Positions 27,026-35,616 are shown, counted from the stretch's first letter. The stretch is 64,000 nucleotides of DNA from Marivita sp051251565 (GCF_051251565.1 NZ_JBPOFB010000001.1:62001-126000), one strand, 5' to 3'. Notes: a model not told the origin generated them from the sequence alone. Translations and numbers: made by a program.

Positions 27026-27334
27026 TCAGTCAAGATCGGTCCAAGGCCACGGTTTGACGTTGCTCGCCGCCGTTTGATACCGCGCGGCCTTGGCGATCCA
27101 GATCCCAAGATCGGTGCCGAATTCGGCCAGCCGGGCATTGGGCTGTTTCTTGTTCACCAGCATGATGATGAATTGCAGGACCGTCATCACACCCAGAATC
27201 GTCTGCGCGACCGAGATCATGACGGCGATCAGGATCATGTACAGCAGCCGTTCGATCAGGGAATCGGTCTTTTCTGGTTCGAACTGCTCACCATGAAGAC
27301 GGCCAGAGACTTTTTCGTCGTCAGAGGGGGGCAT
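27026..27334 (-). CDS. DUF4389 domain membrane protein
   Basis: 102 aa. The N-terminus is acidic and cytoplasmic. A long hydrophobic segment (about 31-60, LLYMILIAVMISVAQTILGV then MTVLQFIIMLV) is followed by NKKQPNARLAEFGTDLGIWIAKAARYQT and the ending KPWPWTDLD. The pattern of LxxFG, W and a Pro-Trp-rich end matches DUF4389, a small inner-membrane family of unknown role. It converges with the PaaK-like gene, 15 nt apart. Confidence 0.85.
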   Translation of the reverse strand: MPPSDDEKVSGRLHGEQFEPEKTDSLIERLLYMILIAVMISVAQTILGVMTVLQFIIMLVNKKQPNARLAEFGTDLGIWIAKAARYQTAASNVKPWPWTDLD

Positions 27335-27458
27335 CGCAGCGTTCCTTCCGTGTCACATCTGCCTGAGACTCTATGTCGTTTCCGGCAAAAGCGCCAACCT
27401 GCTTTGATAAGGCCGCAGGCCGGATGCCGCCAAGCCCCTCTCGGGCCGTACAAAGAGG

Positions 27459-28430
27459 TTAGCTTAGCAGGGACTTGGCGTTTCGCGCATGACGTTCGAT
27501 CAGCTTGCGTTGCAGGCGTGGGGGTGGTTGAAACCGCGCCATCTCTGGCGCGGCCACATAATCCGGAAACAGTGCCTCAAACTCTGCGCGCGCCTCGGGC
27601 GACAGGGATTTGAGCGCCTCTGGCCCCGGAAAAAAGCTCTCGCTGGGTGCACCGTTGGCCAGAACAACGCAATGCGCGTCAAACACCATATGGTAATAGG
27701 TGACGGCAGCGCGGGCGGCATCCACATAGATGCTGGGCAGGGCACAGAGCTGATGCGCGGGCACCAGAACTTCGCGCGCGCCGAACATGCGGTCACACAC
27801 GGGCGACGACACCAGCATCCGGTGGTGCCGCGATACCCACAAATCGCGCTTGGGCAAGCCAAGCCCCAAAGCGCCGGCGCTGATCTTGATGGGCTGCAAT
27901 GACGGATCACCTGCCAGCAAAACGCCCGGAACATCACGGTGCAACACCGCCCGCAGCGTCGCCTCGCCACCTTCGGCAAGGATGATGCGCATTCCGGGCC
28001 GCAGCGTTTCAACCGCCATAGGCCCGCGCAATGTGTCGATCAGTGTGCCATCGGCAAAGCAGGTGACAGTCGAATAGGTCCAGCCCGCCGATGTGTGGCT
28101 TTGGTAATTCCCAAGCCGCGCCCCGACGGTAAAGGCAGATCCGGGTGCGGGGATAAAGTACCACCCGCTTGGTGGGCCTGCGGTGTTGAAAAAATAAAAC
28201 GGTTCCACATGCGATCCACCAAGCGTGTCGGTGAAGCTCACATTGATGACATAGGGCGTACTGATCGACGAGTTGAATGCGCCACCGTTGATCGAGATCG
28301 TTTCGTCAGAATCGCCGCCACCGAGGTAAGTGCCGTCATCATCGTCTAGCACGGCGGTATACGACGTGTTGTAAACGGCATTGTATCCCGTGCCGGTCCA
28401 ATGAAACGCTGTGACTGTGTGCTGTGGCAT
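27459..28430 (-). CDS. Hint-domain (Hedgehog/intein-type) protein
   Basis: 323 aa starting MPQHTVTAFHW. Residues 1-120 are beta-rich with Gly, Ser and Thr, and have no signal peptide. From Cys124 (TVTCFADGTLIDTLRG) a Hint domain follows, of the type common in Rhodobacteraceae secreted repeat proteins. It shows PMAVETLRPGMRIIL, the histidine-rich WVSRHHRMLVSSP (about 199-210) and VFDAHCVVLANGAPSESFFPG. Cys124 corresponds to the catalytic first residue of self-processing Hint domains. The C-terminal tail (about 275-323) is basic and helical. It may self-cleave or attach to another molecule; function is not known. It forms its own minus-strand unit. Confidence 0.88.
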   Translation of the reverse strand: MPQHTVTAFHWTGTGYNAVYNTSYTAVLDDDDGTYLGGGDSDETISINGGAFNSSISTPYVINVSFTDTLGGSHVEPFYFFNTAGPPSGWYFIPAPGSAFTVGARLGNYQSHTSAGWTYSTVTCFADGTLIDTLRGPMAVETLRPGMRIILAEGGEATLRAVLHRDVPGVLLAGDPSLQPIKISAGALGLGLPKRDLWVSRHHRMLVSSPVCDRMFGAREVLVPAHQLCALPSIYVDAARAAVTYYHMVFDAHCVVLANGAPSESFFPGPEALKSLSPEARAEFEALFPDYVAAPEMARFQPPPRLQRKLIERHARNAKSLLS

Positions 28431-28578
28431 TGCCGTCCACCGCTTACCCAAAAACAAAAACAAAATACGAAGCAAATTGTTTCTAGATCTGAAACAGGGC
28501 GCGACAGCGGCACGTTTATGAAAAGATCATGATGTGAGGCCAGCCGCCCACGCGGTCATGGCCAAAGTGGCCCAAAAC

Positions 28579-28607
28579 GAAAAAAGCCACCCCGAAGGAT
28601 GGCTTTC
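28579..28607 (-). terminator. Terminator of rpmJ
   Basis: On the minus strand AAAGCCATCC-TTCG-GGGTGGCTTTTTT forms a 7-10 bp stem with a UUCG-type loop and a T run, 21 nt after the rpmJ stop. Confidence 0.88.
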
Positions 28608-28627
28608 TCGCAAAATCTGCGGTCCGC

Positions 28628-28753
28628 TTAGCCCTGACGGGCTTTAAACCGAGGCTGCGTCTTGTTGATGACGTAGACGCGGCCCTTACGGCGCACAACG
28701 CGGCAGTCGCGATGGCGGTTCTTCAGCGAACGAAGCGAGTTCTTGACCTTCAT
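28628..28753 (-). CDS. rpmJ: 50S ribosomal protein L36 (bL36), long form
   Basis: 41 aa, too short for standard ORF cut-offs: MKVKNSLRSLKNRHRDCRVV, then RRKGRVYVINKTQPRFKARQG. This is the zinc-free, 41-residue type of L36 with one Cys and the RRKGRVYVI motif, a basic protein of the large ribosomal subunit. The start has a GGAGAGA ribosome-binding site just upstream. It is monocistronic with a clear terminator. The neighbouring tRNA-Val is on the same strand, 82 nt upstream. Confidence 0.95.
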   Translation of the reverse strand: MKVKNSLRSLKNRHRDCRVVRRKGRVYVINKTQPRFKARQG

Positions 28754-28835
28754 CTGGTCTCTCCTTTTATCGCGGCGCGCGAGCGCCTGTATGGTTGCGT
28801 ATGCCCTGGTCCGAAGACCAAGACGGCGAATTCAA

Positions 28836-28910
28836 TGGTGGGCGATACAAGGTTCGAACTTGTGACCCCTTCGATGTCAACGAAGTGCTCTACCACTGAG
28901 CTAATCGCCC
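28836..28910 (-). tRNA. tRNA-Val (anticodon GAC)
   Basis: 75 nt including encoded CCA. The reverse complement folds as a full cloverleaf. Acceptor GGGCGAT pairs with ATCGCCC. The D arm is GCTC-AGTGGTA-GAGC. Anticodon stem CTTCG/CGAAG holds loop TTGACAT with anticodon GAC. The T arm is ACAAG-TTCGAAC-CTTGT. Discriminator base is A. Confidence 0.97.
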
Positions 28911-29056
28911 TTAATCCCTTTGCGATTCACAGGCCCCAAAAGAAAGGGGCGCGTAAAGCCGCGCCAGTGGAGCGGTCTATAAAAGGAGTCGGAACAGGGA
29001 TCAAGGGCTTTTGGTCAAAGAAAAAATCAGTCTATGTTGAGCGATACGGAGAGCAT

Positions 29057-29920
29057 ATGCCAAAAGTCGCGTACCACCTTGTTCAGCCAGAAGCCCACAC
29101 CTCGCGGGTGGTCTTTGCATCGCCCCATTCCGGGCGCGATTATAGCTGGAATTTCCTGCGTTACACGGCTTTGGACGAGGTCACGATCCGGTCCTCGGAA
29201 GACGCGTTTGTAGACCGCCTTTTTGATTGCGCCCCGCAATTTGGCGCGCCGTTTCTAAAGGCGGGCGCACCGCGTGCATATATTGACCTCAACCGCTCCT
29301 CAGAAGAACTTGATCCGGCGCTGATTGAAGGCGTGCGGCGTCAGACCCACAATCCGCGTGTCGCCTCTGGGCTCGGCGTTGTGCCGCGGGTGGTGGCGAA
29401 TGGGCGTCCAATCTACCGCGGCAAACTGCCCTTGGCCGAGGCTGAACGACGGATCGCTGAATTCTGGCATCCCTATCACACCCAGTTGCGCCAGTTGATC
29501 CAGCAAGCCCATGCGCGCTTCGGCGAAGCGATTCTGGTCGATTGCCATTCGATGCCCCACGAGGCGCTGGACGGCGTAGCCAAATCCTCTGCCCGGCGTC
29601 CCCAGATCGTTCTGGGCGACCGCTTTGGGGCCTCTGCAAGCCAGACAGTGGTGGATCGGATCGAAGCGGCCTTTACCGATGCGGGTCTGATCGTGGCGCG
29701 CAATACACCCTTTGCAGGCGCCTATATCACGCAGGCCTACGGGCGTCCGTCGCGCAATCAGCACGCTGTCCAGATCGAGATTGATCGCGCGATCTACATG
29801 GATGAACGCACCGTGCGGCCAAACGCCAATTTTCACAATTTCCGCAAGCTTTTGCGCAGTGTCATTGCCGAAATCGCCGCCGCAGGTCAGGCCGACGATA
29901 TGCCGCTTGCCGCCGAATAG
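29057..29920 (+). CDS. N-formylglutamate amidohydrolase
   Basis: 287 aa from the ATG at 29057, which follows GGAGAG; longer in-frame starts run back through the antisense of the tRNA and are not credible. The family motifs are VFASPHSGRDY (metal-binding His), EDAFVDRLFD, AYIDLNRSSEELDP, ILVDCHSMPHE and the C-terminal AVQIEIDRAIYMDE. The enzyme hydrolyses N-formyl-L-glutamate to glutamate and formate in histidine degradation, though this branch of the family is also found away from hut genes, as here. It converges with lpxK with a 2-nt gap. Confidence 0.93.
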   Translation: MPKVAYHLVQPEAHTSRVVFASPHSGRDYSWNFLRYTALDEVTIRSSEDAFVDRLFDCAPQFGAPFLKAGAPRAYIDLNRSSEELDPALIEGVRRQTHNPRVASGLGVVPRVVANGRPIYRGKLPLAEAERRIAEFWHPYHTQLRQLIQQAHARFGEAILVDCHSMPHEALDGVAKSSARRPQIVLGDRFGASASQTVVDRIEAAFTDAGLIVARNTPFAGAYITQAYGRPSRNQHAVQIEIDRAIYMDERTVRPNANFHNFRKLLRSVIAEIAAAGQADDMPLAAE

Positions 29921-29922
29921 CG

Positions 29923-30915
29923 TCAGGCGAACAGGGCGGCCAATGCGGCCCGCAAAGGCGCGCTGTTCGTCAGTTCAAGGCGTACAGGCAGTGTCAGCAC
30001 CTTCATTCGGTGACTTTGCGGCAAACGCACCGCGTCTTTTTCGGTTGTGACCAATTGCGCGTGCGCCGCCTGTGCGTCTTTCTCAAGCCGGGTCAGCAGG
30101 GCAGGGGTCAATGGCTGATGATCGTCAAGCGCCCGTGTCTCGACCACCTCCGCCCCCAAGTCACGCAAAGTCAGAAAGAACTTCTCGGGATGGCCGATCC
30201 CGGCAAATGCCAGACAGCGCAGGCCGTCCCAATCCATGCCTGTCTGCAATGGTGCCAGATGCCCGGTTAGATGCGGACGCGTGATTTGTGCGCCCCAATG
30301 CACCGCGAATTCCGCCTGCGCCGACTCGGGTCCAATTGACAGCACCATATCGCCGCGCGCCATCGCCGCCGCCACCGGCTCGCGCAGCGGTCCGGCAGGG
30401 ATGCAGCGCCCATTGCCAAAGCCCCGCGTGGCATCAACCACGATCAGCGACAGGTCTTTGATAAGGCTCGGGTTCTGCAACCCATCGTCAAGAATAATCA
30501 CATCCGCCCCGGCCTCTGCCGCCGCATGGGCCCCGGCGGCGCGATCCCGTGATACCCAAACAGGGCCAAACGCCGCCAGAAGCAGCGGTTCGTCCCCCAC
30601 GTCAGCGGCCTGATGGCGGCGCGGATCAACCGCAACTGGCCCCTCGATCGTGCCGCCATAGCCGCGCGACACCACATGCGCGGTCTTGCCCATGTCGGAA
30701 AGCAACTGCATCAGCGCGATCACCGTAGGCGTCTTGCCGGTGCCGCCCGCATTGACATTGCCAACGCAGATCACTGGCACTCCAACCCGAACCGGCGCCC
30801 CCCGCCGCAAACGCCGTGCGGTGAGCCCGGCATAAACGGCCCCAAGCGGTGCCAGCAACCGCGCCCGCAGCCCCGGTGCGTCAGGTGGTGCATCCCAAAA
30901 CGCCGGCGGTCTCAT
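29923..30915 (-). CDS. lpxK: Tetraacyldisaccharide 4'-kinase
   Basis: 330 aa from MRPPAFWDAPPD. It phosphorylates the 4' position of the lipid A disaccharide on the inner face of the cytoplasmic membrane. The Walker A motif GNVNAGGTGKTPT lies at about residues 49-61, and an N-terminal hydrophobic/amphipathic helix (LLAPLGAVYAGLT) probably anchors it. Other conserved motifs are VVSRGYGG, DVGDEPLLLA and IILDDGLQN. Its start overlaps the waaA stop by 4 nt (ATGA), forming a DUF4170-waaA-lpxK operon. Confidence 0.97.
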   Translation of the reverse strand: MRPPAFWDAPPDAPGLRARLLAPLGAVYAGLTARRLRRGAPVRVGVPVICVGNVNAGGTGKTPTVIALMQLLSDMGKTAHVVSRGYGGTIEGPVAVDPRRHQAADVGDEPLLLAAFGPVWVSRDRAAGAHAAAEAGADVIILDDGLQNPSLIKDLSLIVVDATRGFGNGRCIPAGPLREPVAAAMARGDMVLSIGPESAQAEFAVHWGAQITRPHLTGHLAPLQTGMDWDGLRCLAFAGIGHPEKFFLTLRDLGAEVVETRALDDHQPLTPALLTRLEKDAQAAHAQLVTTEKDAVRLPQSHRMKVLTLPVRLELTNSAPLRAALAALFA

Positions 30916-32138
30916 CGCGTGCCCTCCATCGCATCCAGCCATTCGTTGATCTGCACCAGCACAAGGTCGGCAGTTTCCGCCCCGGCAGACACCACGTTCC
31001 ACCCGGCATGCGCCATCGCCGCCGCCCGATCCGGCGCAATCAGGTGCGACACCGCAGCGCTGAGCGAGTCCATATCTTTGATGATCCGCGCAGCCCCGGC
31101 GGCAACAAGCCGCGAATAGGCGTCCAGATGCCGCCCCACATTGGGACCATAGAGAATCGCCGATCCAAGTGCTGCTGCCATCATCGGCGATTGCCCGCCG
31201 GTATTGCCCGCCAAAGATCCGCCTAGAAAACAAAGCGGTGCAAGCCTGTACCACAGACCCAATTCGGCATCATCGGCGGCCAGTAACACCTGCGTGTTCT
31301 CGTCCGGCATCTCGCCGTTGTCCCACCGCGCCAGTCGCAACCCCACTTCGTGACACTGCTCGACCATAAAGGCCTCGTCCTCGGCATCCGCAGGAACGAT
31401 CACCAGCAACAACCGATGCGCCAGCCGGGCCGCCCTCCGATGCGCGCGCAGGATCGCATCCGTCTCGTCGCGTTGAATATGCGCGCCAAGCCAGACAGGG
31501 CGTCCAGCCAAAACTGCGGTCAGCTCTTCATGCAAGCCGTCATGGCTCGACAGCGGGAAAATCTCGGGCTCCAGCGGTGATGTGACCTCGATCCGGTCAT
31601 CCGTCACCCCCAACCTGCGCAATCGAAGGGCGGCCATCTTGTCCTGCGCCAGAATATTGTGAAACAGGCTCAGCGCGCCTGCGGTGGCATCTGGCAAGAA
31701 CCGTTTGGATGGCTGTCGCCACGCAACATCGGCGGCATCGACCAAAAGCAGGTGCGTGCGCGCCTCGGCCGCTTCGTGGATCAGCGCGGGCCGCAGCCCG
31801 TTCCCGGCCCAGACAAGAACATCAGGCCGCCAATGATCCAGAAACCGGTGAACATCGCTCAGGGTTTCAGCAGGCGGCGCGCTCACCGGATGACCGTTCA
31901 GCGCAAACCCACCGTCATTGGTGGAATCGCAGGTCAGTAGCAACGAGAAATCGTCGCGTTGCAGACGCAATCGCTGGATCAGCGTCAGCAGCGTTTCCAA
32001 CCGGGTACGGGTGTCGCTGTGCAGCCAAAGCACCGGGCCGGTGGGGCGTGCGGGCCAATTAACCGCCTCTGTGACAAGGCGGTCTTGTCCGCGCGCCAGC
32101 GCCAGATAGGCCGTGAGGCTGAACGGGCGACGCGCCAA
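30912..32138 (-). CDS. waaA: 3-deoxy-D-manno-octulosonic acid (Kdo) transferase
   Basis: 408 aa GT-B family glycosyltransferase that adds Kdo residues to lipid IVA. Family regions include WLHSDTRTRLETLLTLIQRL, LLVDAADVAWRQPSKRFLPD, VWLGAHIQRDETDAILRAHR and the donor-site region CFLGGSLAGNTGGQSPMMAA. The N-terminus is less hydrophobic than in the E. coli enzyme, and some residues usually near the substrate look divergent (SDT in place of the usual ASVGE), so the acceptor range may differ. It overlaps lpxK by 4 nt, and its start is 4 nt after the DUF4170 gene. Confidence 0.9.
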   Translation of the reverse strand: MARRPFSLTAYLALARGQDRLVTEAVNWPARPTGPVLWLHSDTRTRLETLLTLIQRLRLQRDDFSLLLTCDSTNDGGFALNGHPVSAPPAETLSDVHRFLDHWRPDVLVWAGNGLRPALIHEAAEARTHLLLVDAADVAWRQPSKRFLPDATAGALSLFHNILAQDKMAALRLRRLGVTDDRIEVTSPLEPEIFPLSSHDGLHEELTAVLAGRPVWLGAHIQRDETDAILRAHRRAARLAHRLLLVIVPADAEDEAFMVEQCHEVGLRLARWDNGEMPDENTQVLLAADDAELGLWYRLAPLCFLGGSLAGNTGGQSPMMAAALGSAILYGPNVGRHLDAYSRLVAAGAARIIKDMDSLSAAVSHLIAPDRAAAMAHAGWNVVSAGAETADLVLVQINEWLDAMEGTR

Positions 32139-32142
32139 ATGG

Positions 32143-32379
32143 TCAGTCCTGCGCGTCTGGGGCCGCGTTGCTGGCGTCCATCAACTGCTGCAAATCCCCG
32201 ACGAAATAGCGCATATGGGCGTTGTCCACAGTTCGTTGCGCTTCGGTTTTCCAGGCGTCATAGGCCTCTGTGCGATCCGCAAAGATCCCCACGATATGGA
32301 TGCTGTCCGGGTCCTTGAACACAGTGCCCGACGGCGACACCAGTTCCCCGCCAAAGACGATGTGCAAGTGCTGGGCCAT
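32143..32379 (-). CDS. DUF4170 domain protein
   Basis: 78 aa cytoplasmic protein (MAQHLHIVFGGELVSPSG, then IHIVGIFADRTEAYDAW). It matches DUF4170, a small alphaproteobacterial family of unknown function regularly found upstream of waaA. It starts after GGAACG and ends 4 nt before waaA. The conserved linkage suggests a link to lipid A/Kdo assembly, but there is no mechanistic evidence. Confidence 0.9.
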   Translation of the reverse strand: MAQHLHIVFGGELVSPSGTVFKDPDSIHIVGIFADRTEAYDAWKTEAQRTVDNAHMRYFVGDLQQLMDASNAAPDAQD

Positions 32380-32442
32380 GGGACGTTCCTTTTATTCTGC
32401 AATTCCGCCAACCTAAGAAGCTGCGATGCTGGGTCAAGGCGA

Positions 32443-33063
32443 TTAGGGCAAAACCTGACTGACAAGGCCCTTGATGGCGCGTGCATGCTCTGCGGTGGCG
32501 GCGCAGACATCCCGCGTCAGATCAGTGGCGCGCTCCAGCAGCGCGTCGGGGGCGGTGATCTCGTCGATCAGCCCCCAACTAAGCGCATGCTCGGTGGTAA
32601 TCTTTTGTCCCGCCATCAGGATCATCTTGGCCCGTGATGGCCCTACCAGCGCCGACAAACGCGCCGGATCAGAGGGTTGCGGCAGAAAACCCAGCTTCAT
32701 CACCGGGTAAAACACCTTGGTGCCGGGCACCGCAATGCGCAGATCGCACGCCAGAACCATTCCCATCGCGCCTCCGGCAACCGTCCCATTGAGCGCGGCA
32801 ATGGTCAGACCGGGATGACGCGCAATCGCTCCTGAAAGACGCTCCCACAGCGGGCTGGTCGCCAGACCGGCCTTGGCCGCATCCAGATCCGCGCCTGCGG
32901 AAAACACGTTGCCCAGCCCTGTCAGGATCACCGCCCGCGCGCTGCGCGCCTCTTCCACACCGACGCACAGCGCCTCAAGCATGTCGCCGGTCAGGGAATT
33001 GGCCTTTTCAGGACGGTTGATGGTCAGCACGCACAACGGGCCATCGGTGTGAACCGCGATCAT
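32443..33063 (-). CDS. Enoyl-CoA hydratase/isomerase family protein (short)
   Basis: 206 aa, shorter than the usual 255-265 aa crotonase because it lacks the C-terminal helical part. Two oxyanion-hole regions are visible (NVFSAGADLDAAKAG and ALNGTVAGGAMGMVLACDL). The position of the second catalytic acid is occupied by MKLGFLPQPSDPARLS. It may hydrate or isomerise an acyl-CoA. It overlaps the SDR gene by 4 nt, so the two are translationally coupled and may act on the same CoA-linked substrate. Confidence 0.88.
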   Translation of the reverse strand: MIAVHTDGPLCVLTINRPEKANSLTGDMLEALCVGVEEARSARAVILTGLGNVFSAGADLDAAKAGLATSPLWERLSGAIARHPGLTIAALNGTVAGGAMGMVLACDLRIAVPGTKVFYPVMKLGFLPQPSDPARLSALVGPSRAKMILMAGQKITTEHALSWGLIDEITAPDALLERATDLTRDVCAATAEHARAIKGLVSQVLP

Positions 33064-33812
33064 ACCAAACCCACTGTCTTGCGGATGCCCTCGTCCCTAA
33101 GCGAGATTTCCTCGCCCAGATACGCGTCCGCATCAGAGCTGCACATCCACAACAGCGCCTTGGCAGGCCAGTCGGCAGGAATGTGATCGGACCAGTCCAA
33201 CTGGCTGATCGGATTGATGCCGCTCGCCTTGATCTCGCGTTGCATTTGGGTGGCCACGGTACCGGGGGACAAACCAATCGCGCGAATGCCTCTGTCGCCC
33301 ATTTCCTTGTGCAGACATTTGGTCAGCATCGCCGCCCCGGCCTTGGACGCGCAGTAATGCGACCACGCCTCAACCGGGCCATGCGCGGCCCCGGAACTGA
33401 TGGTCAGGATCGTACCGCCACCGGCCTCTTCCATAATCGGAAGTGCGGCGCGCATGCCGTGAAACACCCCCTTGAGATTGATGTCGATCACCTGACCCCA
33501 GCTTTCGGGATCGGCCTCGGTCATCCGCGAAATCGGTTCGATCACACCGGCATTGTTGATCAGGATGTCCAATCCGCCAAAGGCCGTGACGCAGTTTTCC
33601 ACCGCCTTGGCCACTTCCCAATAACGGCTGATATCGCAAGGGATGGCGACCGCTTGCGGGCCAAGCTCGCCGGCAAGATCAGCGATGCTGTCCGCGGTGC
33701 GCGCCACAAGCGCGACATTTGCCCCGGCTTTGGCAAAAACCCGCGCAGCCTCTGCGCCGATGCCGCGGCTGGCTCCTGTGATCAAGACGGTACGTCCGGT
33801 TAGATCGGTCAT
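33060..33812 (-). CDS. Short-chain dehydrogenase/reductase
   Basis: 250 aa, classical SDR. The NAD(P)-binding motif is TGASRGIG (about residues 12-19), the NNAG motif is LINNAGVIEP, and the catalytic Ser and Tyr-x3-Lys are in ISSGAAHG and YCASKAG. Substrate is not readable. The order SDR then crotonase, with a 4-nt overlap, fits a small acyl or keto-acid pathway. It is divergent from the DUF2125 gene across a structured 124-nt gap. Confidence 0.92.
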   Translation of the reverse strand: MTDLTGRTVLITGASRGIGAEAARVFAKAGANVALVARTADSIADLAGELGPQAVAIPCDISRYWEVAKAVENCVTAFGGLDILINNAGVIEPISRMTEADPESWGQVIDINLKGVFHGMRAALPIMEEAGGGTILTISSGAAHGPVEAWSHYCASKAGAAMLTKCLHKEMGDRGIRAIGLSPGTVATQMQREIKASGINPISQLDWSDHIPADWPAKALLWMCSSDADAYLGEEISLRDEGIRKTVGLV

Positions 33813-33847
33813 GCTATGGCCTCCCCTGTGTGTTCACAGCAGTGCTA

Positions 33848-33902
33848 CTTCGGACAGCGGACGGGGTCCAGCCACTTGACCCCGCCGTGCAGGAGTCCGA
33901 AG
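33848..33902. repeat. Nested inverted repeat in the SDR/DUF2125 divergent region
   Basis: Outer arms CTTCGGAC (33848-33855) and GTCCGAAG (33895-33902) enclose inner arms CGGGGTC (33862-33868) and GACCCCG (33878-33884) with a 9-nt loop. It is predicted to form a forked hairpin. It lies 36 nt upstream of one gene and 35 nt downstream of the other gene's start codon on the opposite strand, so it may overlap both 5' leaders. Confidence 0.6.
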
Positions 33903-33936
33903 CTGGGGCCGGGAGTTTGACATCAAGGATAGACCA

Positions 33937-35463
33937 ATGCGCCGCATGACCCGTTACTCGACCTGCTCTGTGCTGGCCTTGGCGCTTGGCGCGGGACCAG
34001 CCTTGGCTGACCTGACCGCGCAGCAGGTCTGGGACGGCATCGAAAACGCCGCCCAAGGGTTTGGCTACGCGATCCGCGCCACCGAAACGCCGTCTGCCAG
34101 CGGGTTGGACGTGACGGATATCGAACTGCGCTTTGCCGTGCCCGAAGACAACACCACCGTCGATCTGACGATGGACGCCGTGTCGCTGGTTGAAAACGGC
34201 GATGGCTCTGTAACCATGACCTTTCCCGCCTCCATTCCGATCACGATGCAGGCCGCGCCCGACGGTGAAGACGATGTGACGATGGTGCTTGATTACACCA
34301 ATACGGGGCTGGAGCTGGTTGTGGCCGGGACACCCGACAACATGACCTACACCTACAGCGCCGACCAATTGGCGGTCACGCTGGCGGAGTTGTCGGTCAA
34401 TGGCGTGTTGATCCCCCGTCAAGAAGCGCGGCTGGACGTGGTGCTGGACGATGTTTCGGGCACCGCGACCAGCGTGACCACAAGCGGCACCGAGATCACG
34501 CAAACCGTGCAGGCGGGCGCGGTCAACTATGAAATGGTGTTCAACGAACCCGAAAGCGAGGACACAGCGCTGGTGTCGGGGACCATGTCAGCGGTGTTCA
34601 TCGCAAGCGCCGCCAACCTCCCCGAAGGGTTCAACCCCAATGATCCCGGCAGCCTTGCGGCGGGCGGTTTTTCCGCAAGCGGTGCAATGGGCTATGAAAA
34701 CGGCCAGATGCAATTCGCCGCAACCGAGCCGTCAGGCACCTTGTCCGGCACCACGAAAACCGGCGCGGTGACGGTCGAGTTTGCGATGGACGGCGCGGCC
34801 CTGCGCTACTCTATCGGTGCGACCGAACAGGCGATCACACTGTCTGGCCCTGACATGCCTGTGCCCGTGGATGTGTCCATGGCCGAAACCGCCTTTACCC
34901 TTGTGGCCCCCATCGCCAAAGCCGACATGCCGCAGGACATGGCACTTGGCCTCACCTTTGGCGGGTTCGAGATGTCGGATATTCTGTGGAACATGTTCGA
35001 TCCCGGTGCCGCCCTGCCGCGCGATCCGGCAACCATCGCGCTGGACCTGACCGGGCAAGTCACGCCATTTATCAACCTGTTCGACCCGTCTGAAATGGCC
35101 CGCTTGGATGCAACCGGGCAAACCCCGGGGGAACTGAATACCCTTACGCTCAAGGATCTGACAATCGAGGCCGCTGGCGCAAAGTTGGGTGGCACCGGAT
35201 CGTTCACCTTTGACAACACGGACCTGCAAACCTTTGGCGGCTTCCCGCGTCCAAACGGCACAGTGAGCCTGACGCTCGATGGGGCAAATGCGCTTATCGA
35301 CAAGCTGATCGAGATGGGCCTGATAAGCAGCGAAGACGCCATGGGCGCGCGCATGATGATGAGCATGTTCGCCGTTCCCGGCGACGGCCCCGACAGCCTC
35401 AAATCATCCCTGACGATCAACGAACAGGGTCATGTCTTGGCCAACGGGATGCGAATTCAGTAA
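33937..35463 (+). CDS. DUF2125 domain protein (exported)
   Basis: 508 aa. A signal peptide ending GAGPALA (about residue 24) targets it to the envelope. The mature protein is a repetitive, beta-rich Thr/Asp/Met-containing chain with segments such as VTMTFPASIPITM, GTMSAVFIASAANLPEG and LTLKDLTIEAAGAKLGGTGSFTF. This matches the DUF2125 family of alphaproteobacterial periplasmic or outer-membrane proteins. Function is unknown; similarity in style to AsmA-like or lipid-bridge beta proteins is only an impression. A hairpin follows the stop codon. Confidence 0.85.
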   Translation: MRRMTRYSTCSVLALALGAGPALADLTAQQVWDGIENAAQGFGYAIRATETPSASGLDVTDIELRFAVPEDNTTVDLTMDAVSLVENGDGSVTMTFPASIPITMQAAPDGEDDVTMVLDYTNTGLELVVAGTPDNMTYTYSADQLAVTLAELSVNGVLIPRQEARLDVVLDDVSGTATSVTTSGTEITQTVQAGAVNYEMVFNEPESEDTALVSGTMSAVFIASAANLPEGFNPNDPGSLAAGGFSASGAMGYENGQMQFAATEPSGTLSGTTKTGAVTVEFAMDGAALRYSIGATEQAITLSGPDMPVPVDVSMAETAFTLVAPIAKADMPQDMALGLTFGGFEMSDILWNMFDPGAALPRDPATIALDLTGQVTPFINLFDPSEMARLDATGQTPGELNTLTLKDLTIEAAGAKLGGTGSFTFDNTDLQTFGGFPRPNGTVSLTLDGANALIDKLIEMGLISSEDAMGARMMMSMFAVPGDGPDSLKSSLTINEQGHVLANGMRIQ

Positions 35464-35473
35464 CAGGTAAGGT

Positions 35474-35493
35474 GGGCTCTTGAGCCCTCTTTC
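35474..35493 (+). terminator. Possible terminator after the DUF2125 gene
   Basis: GGGCTC-TT-GAGCCC (35474-35487), 10 nt after the stop, followed by TCTTTC. The stem is short and the T tract poor. Confidence 0.4.
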
Positions 35494-35511
35494 CCAAATG
35501 CTCCACTATTC

Positions 35512-35586
35512 GAGGATACCAGTATCATCCTCGGGCTCGACCCGAGGACATCTAACCTCAAAGATCACCGGATCATGTCCGGCGAT
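35512..35586. repeat. Cluster of short palindromes (CCTCGGG...CCCGAGG type)
   Basis: Three adjacent dyads occupy the convergent gap between the DUF2125 gene and the ubiH-like gene. They are GATAC-CA-GTATC (35515-35526), TCCTCGGG-CTCGA-CCCGAGGA (35528-35548) and CCGGA-TCATG-TCCGG (35568-35582). The second resembles extragenic palindromic repeats common in alphaproteobacteria. They probably act as bidirectional RNA hairpins that protect or end both converging messages. Confidence 0.65.
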
Positions 35587-35616
35587 AACGTCCGATAGTG
35601 AACCGCAAACCGCCGT

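Noticed and set aside
28712..29056. N-terminal extension of the N-formylglutamate amidohydrolase
   Set aside because: The upstream in-frame part is antisense to rpmJ and the tRNA gene; the ATG at 29057 has a good ribosome-binding site.
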